64,000 bases of DNA from Foliamicus sp963666765 (lineage in GTDB: Bacteria; Pseudomonadota; Gammaproteobacteria; Steroidobacterales; Foliamicaceae). A model generated the notes under the pieces. The model was not told where the DNA came from, searched no databases, and saw only the letters and a list, made by a program, of their open reading frames with translations. The position numbers were made by a program, and so were the translations under genes. Positions 60,648-64,000 of this stretch are shown piece after piece. The stretch is taken from positions 2,232,001 to 2,296,000 of the forward strand of contig OY762933.1 of NCBI GenBank assembly GCA_963666765.1. Direction: 5' to 3'. The first letter of the stretch is position 1; each line of letters starts with the position of its first letter.

Positions 60648-61652
60648 ATGGCGAAATTCTTGGGATTCGGGGAAATCATGCTGCGGCTGGCCACGCCGCG
60701 AGGTCAGGTGCTGGACGGTACCCAATCGCTTGGGGTGGCTTTCGGCGGCGCCGAGGCGAACACCATCATGGCCCTGGCGCGCCTGGGTCAGGACGCACAT
60801 TTCGTGACCGGCCTGCCGGATAATGACTGGGGCCGCCGCGCAGCGGCTACGCTGGCGTCGGCCGGCGTGCAACGCAGCACGAGGTATATCGACGGCGCCC
60901 GCATGGGAACCTATTTCCTGGAGAGCGGCGCCGGATTGCGGGGCGGCAGGGTGATTTACGACCGCAAGAACTCGGCCTTCGCCGTCTGCGACTGGTCGGA
61001 CGCCGACTGGTCAGCGCTGCTTGCCGACGCCGACTGGCTGCATCTGAGCGGAATAACGCTTGCGCTTTCCGAATCCGCCGCGGACGCCTGCGAAAAAGCC
61101 GCCAGGGCGGCTCGGGAGGCGGGTTGCCGGGTGTCTTTCGACTGCAATTACCGCGCCGCGCTTTGGACCGATACGCGTTCCTACGGCGCGGCCTGCCGCC
61201 GGATCGTCGCGTTGGCCGACCTGGTGTTTTGCGGTTGCCGGGAGATCCGCTGGATACTCGACCAGCCGCGCCCGGATGAGATTTCTCCGGACCCCGCGCA
61301 CGGTTTCGGTCTCCTGACGGACGTGGCGCCGCATATGACGGTGCTGGCCGGAACGCTTCACGAGCAGGACGGGAGCGGGGCGCACAGACTTGGAGGGTTC
61401 GCTACCAACGGCGAGGAGTCCGCCAAGCTCGAGCCGCATGGCCTGGGCGAAGTCGTGGACCCCGTGGGAGGCGGCGACGCCTACGCGGCGGGCGTGCTGC
61501 ACGGCCTGGCGGAGGGCTGGTCGGTGACGAAGTCCGCCGAATTCGCCCTCGCCGCAGCCGCGCTGAAGCACACCATCATGGGCGATCAGCTTCGCGCCAC
61601 GCCCGCCGAGGTCATGCGCCACGCGGTAAACGGCGGGGCCGTTTCCCGCTAG
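60648..61652 (+). CDS. PfkB-family sugar kinase, KdgK-like
   Basis: 334-residue ribokinase-fold kinase. N-terminal motif GEIMLRLATPRGQVL and GGAEANTIMALARLG place it near 2-keto-3-deoxygluconate kinases. The catalytic segment is DPVGGGDAYAAGVLHGL, with Asp277 as base (the family form is DTxGAGD). Phosphorylation of 2-keto-3-deoxy sugar acids is likely but not proven; the matching aldolase gene is not adjacent, although an HpaI-type aldolase lies at 30.6 kb. ATG 60648 is chosen over TTG 60633. Confidence 0.85.
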   Translation: MAKFLGFGEIMLRLATPRGQVLDGTQSLGVAFGGAEANTIMALARLGQDAHFVTGLPDNDWGRRAAATLASAGVQRSTRYIDGARMGTYFLESGAGLRGGRVIYDRKNSAFAVCDWSDADWSALLADADWLHLSGITLALSESAADACEKAARAAREAGCRVSFDCNYRAALWTDTRSYGAACRRIVALADLVFCGCREIRWILDQPRPDEISPDPAHGFGLLTDVAPHMTVLAGTLHEQDGSGAHRLGGFATNGEESAKLEPHGLGEVVDPVGGGDAYAAGVLHGLAEGWSVTKSAEFALAAAALKHTIMGDQLRATPAEVMRHAVNGGAVSR

Positions 61653-61670
61653 CGCGGGGCTGGCGTCAAC

Positions 61671-62414
61671 CTACCGCAGGGTGATCAGCACTTCGTTGCG
61701 GCGCAGAGGTGGAATCGTCCAGGGCGGGTTGTAGCCCGCCACCCGCCAGTCGGCCATGTGCTCCATGCCCCTGGCGTCAAGCCAGGCGGCCAGCTTTACG
61801 CGATGCTCTTCGGCGGTTCTGTTGCGTAGTAAGCCTCCGAAGCGGATGCTCGCCACCCGGCGCGGCGCCACGTCCCGAATCGTCACCATGGGGTTGGTGG
61901 GTGTGGGCGCCGTCTCTTCGGTATAGCCCGCGGGCAGAACAAAGGCCATCGTCCAGGCATCGATATTCCCGCCTGCCAGCCTGAAACCGTTTCCCGCGCC
62001 CGAATCGTCAGCGGGGCTTAAGACCACCGGTGCGGTCATGTCGATTTTCTCGCCGCGCGGCTTGAGTTCCACTGGCGCGGTCATCTGGATTTTCCGCTTG
62101 TCCTCATTGGCGCCGGAGATGTAGCGCACCAGCCAGCCGAAGCCGATTCGGCTGGCTGAATCGAAAGTTCGCGGCACCACCGTTTCCGCAACGGCATAAG
62201 CGCCGTACTCGCGGACCTGGAAATCCCCGTCCTCGATGACGACTTTGTACGCCGGCTCTTCCGCCGCTTTTCCGCCGAATGCGGAGCAGGCCGCAACCGA
62301 AGCAGCCGTCACGATTCCGAGCATGCTGGCTCGTACCTTCCTTCGGGCTGGAGTTGACGCAGGCTGCGTCCTTCCGTTGGCGGGAGTGCCTGGATTTGAT
62401 GTCGAGGTTGTCAT
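61671..62414 (-). CDS. SOUL-family heme-binding lipoprotein
   Basis: 247-residue protein with the SOUL/HBP fold: YKVVIEDGDFQVREYGAYAVAETV, then KIQMTAPVELKP and KIDMTAPVVLSP, the paired MTAPV motif typical of the family. The start ATG 62414 follows GAGGTCGAGGAC; a hydrophobic stretch with VAAC (about residue 41) could be a lipobox. SOUL proteins bind heme or tetrapyrroles; the bacterial role is unknown. It is convergent with kdgK-like (18-bp gap). Confidence 0.85.
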   Translation of the reverse strand: MTTSTSNPGTPANGRTQPASTPARRKVRASMLGIVTAASVAACSAFGGKAAEEPAYKVVIEDGDFQVREYGAYAVAETVVPRTFDSASRIGFGWLVRYISGANEDKRKIQMTAPVELKPRGEKIDMTAPVVLSPADDSGAGNGFRLAGGNIDAWTMAFVLPAGYTEETAPTPTNPMVTIRDVAPRRVASIRFGGLLRNRTAEEHRVKLAAWLDARGMEHMADWRVAGYNPPWTIPPLRRNEVLITLR

Positions 62415-62643
62415 GGCTGTGTCCTCGACCTCACCACCAATCACCTTGAGTATACGCCTGTTTTTCGGTCCCGGCTCAGATTGCATGCTTGCGACCGTAT
62501 GGTTCACCTGAAATTGATCAGAAATAGGTATTCGTTTCCGTTTCGTTACCTATACATTGCGCAATCTACCTAATTCTCCGACACTGGGCGCTTGGTTCTC
62601 AACGGTGACACCAATTTCCACAATGCCTGCATCATCGAGCTAG

Positions 62644-64000
62644 CAGCCTGTCGGACTTAGGGGCTGTATTTTCTTACAATTGGGTCGGTCCAGGCCATAG
62701 GGTAATCGAGATGCCGAAGTTTGTGGAGCGGGATTCGAGCCAAGCCTACCTTTTGCCTCCGGACCTTCGCGAGTGGGTTGCGTCGGACGACTTGGCGCAT
62801 TTTGTTCTGGAGGCGGTGGAGCGGATTCCGATGGAATCGTTCAAGGTGAACGAGCGGGGCACGGGTTCGGCGCAGTATCACCCGCGGATGATGCTGGCGC
62901 TTTTGATTTACTGCTACGCGCACGGGATATTCGGTTCGCGTCGGATCGAGCGGGCGACGTATCGGGACATTGGGGTTCGGTATGTGACAGCGAACTGTCA
63001 TCCGGATCATGACACGATCTGCACGTTTCGGCGGGAGAACTTCGAGGCGGTGGGGGAGGCGTTTTTGCGGGTATTGCTGATGGCGCGGGAGTTGCAGTTG
63101 CTGAAGGTGGGCACGGTGAGCGTGGACGGGACGAAGGTGGACGCCAACGCGAGCAAGCGCAACAGCCTCCGTCGGGATCGCGCCCATGCGCTTCGGGAGC
63201 AGTTGCGCGGAGAGATTGAGGACTTGCTGGGCCGCGCGGAGCGTGCGGATGCGCAGTCGGGGCCGGATGCGGAGAGTTTGCCGGAAGATTTGCGGCGTCG
63301 CGAGAAGCTGAAGGCGAAGCTGGATCGGGCGTGCGCCAAGTTGGATCGCCGTGCGCGTTCGCAGGCGGCGTTGGATCGGGCGGCGTATGAGCGCAAGGTG
63401 GCGGCGCGCGACAAGCGCGAGGGCCGCGCCAAGGGCGCGAAGATCAAGGAGCCGGGTAAGGAGCCGAGGCCGGAGGAGCAGATCAACCTGACGGATTCGG
63501 ACAGTGCGCTGATGCGCAAGAACAAACGCAGCGAATGGCGTCAGGCGTATAACGCGCAGGCGGTGGTGGATGCGCACGGAAGCCAGTTGGTTTTGGGTTC
63601 GCGGGTGAGTTCCTGCGCGAGCGATAGGCGCGAGTTGGTTGCGGATGTGGAGACGATTCCCAAGGCGTTGGGCGAACCCGGCCGGGTGTTGGCGGACAAC
63701 GGCTATGCGTCGGGTTCGCAGGTGGCGCGGCTGGAAGGCCGGGGCCTTAAGGTTCTGGTGGCGGTCGGGACGGAGGATCGTCGCCGTGCGCATGATTTTC
63801 GTCCACCGGTTGAAGGCCAGGCGGCGAAGGAGCCGAAGGCGGAATGGCTCAAGCGGATGAAGGAGAAGATGGAAACAGAAGAGAACCGGGCGCTGTATCG
63901 CTTGCGCAAGCAGACGGTGGAGCCGGTGTTCGGGATCGTGAAGGAGGCGATGGGATTTCGGCGGTTTTTGCTTCGGGGCCGGAACAAGGTGGAGGGCGAG
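62644..64000 (+). mobile_element. IS1182-family insertion sequence copy 2, cut by window end
   Basis: Starts with the same 19-bp left repeat as copy 1 and has CTAG at 62640-62643 on its left flank. Every base compared matches copy 1 at a fixed offset of 58425 (for example transposase ATG 62711 = 4286 + 58425), up to the last base of the window. The right end lies outside. Confidence 0.93.
62711..64000 (+). CDS. IS1182-family DDE transposase, truncated by window end
   Basis: First 430 of 449 residues of the same transposase as copy 1, with all three catalytic positions (Asp139, Asp329, Glu404) already inside the window. The frame is open to the end and no difference from copy 1 was seen. Truncation is only by the window edge. 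Confidence 0.94.
   Translation, partial: MPKFVERDSSQAYLLPPDLREWVASDDLAHFVLEAVERIPMESFKVNERGTGSAQYHPRMMLALLIYCYAHGIFGSRRIERATYRDIGVRYVTANCHPDHDTICTFRRENFEAVGEAFLRVLLMARELQLLKVGTVSVDGTKVDANASKRNSLRRDRAHALREQLRGEIEDLLGRAERADAQSGPDAESLPEDLRRREKLKAKLDRACAKLDRRARSQAALDRAAYERKVAARDKREGRAKGAKIKEPGKEPRPEEQINLTDSDSALMRKNKRSEWRQAYNAQAVVDAHGSQLVLGSRVSSCASDRRELVADVETIPKALGEPGRVLADNGYASGSQVARLEGRGLKVLVAVGTEDRRRAHDFRPPVEGQAAKEPKAEWLKRMKEKMETEENRALYRLRKQTVEPVFGIVKEAMGFRRFLLRGRNKVEGE

Noticed and set aside
4215..64000. Composite transposon spanning the whole window
   Set aside because: The interval holds conserved core genes in normal gammaproteobacterial order, so it is not cargo.

Overview
The window is high-GC DNA, read as a Gram-negative, aerobic gammaproteobacterium, probably a free-living or marine-type heterotroph. 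The evidence is gene order: aroQ-accB-accC-fis-purH-purD (6.2-11.8 kb), and rhlB divergent from trxA-rho (22.8-26.1 kb), are both gammaproteobacterial arrangements. Heme A synthesis genes (ctaA, ctaB) imply an aa3-type oxidase. Four TonB-dependent receptors point to active outer-membrane uptake. I see no rRNA, tRNA, CRISPR array, prophage or defence island.

Layout. 0.3-4.2 kb: a TonB receptor, a DUF2799-like lipoprotein and a type II toxin-antitoxin pair. 4.2-6.1 kb: a complete IS1182-type insertion sequence inserted at CTAG, exactly at the edge of a 271-bp palindromic element made of two 97-bp hairpins inside a 34-bp inverted repeat. 6.2-12.6 kb: core biosynthesis (shikimate, fatty acid, purine) ending in a racemase-fold protein. 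12.7-20.4 kb: an AbrB/PIN pair, two convergent TonB receptors and a Tat-exported flavin amine oxidase. 20.5-22.8 kb: a tight four-gene operon of two DUF1538 membrane proteins, a PII-like protein and a CBS protein. 22.8-27.0 kb: rho, trxA, rhlB, cysQ. 27.3-31.3 kb: a DUF1838 protein, an MFS/GPH transporter and hpaH-hpaI-like catabolic genes. 31.3-37.0 kb: an RND pump with its adaptor and two alpha/beta hydrolases. 37.1-40.5 kb: PPK2, an exported amidohydrolase and a YeiH exporter. 40.9-48.2 kb: an Aap-type amino acid ABC transporter whose ATPase gene lies apart, in the ctaA-ctaB-SDR operon on the other strand. 48.2-57.4 kb: TonB receptor, YbdK-like ligase, copper ATPase, acyl-CoA carboxyltransferase, MaoC protein and HtpX. 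57.5-61.7 kb: an uncharacterised cluster of FAD oxidoreductase, nitrilase-family amidase, small protein and PfkB kinase. 61.7-62.4 kb: SOUL lipoprotein. 62.6 kb to the end: a second copy of the same IS in the same orientation, cut by the window edge.

The most promising under-described items are the DUF1538/DUF1538/PII/CBS operon, which looks like a nucleotide-gated ion transport system; the three-way-junction palindromic element next to the IS; small REP-like palindromes that appear to have split or altered genes (36.1 and 60.5 kb); and the FAD oxidoreductase/amidase cluster. Functions come from recognition of family motifs by eye; no database search was run.
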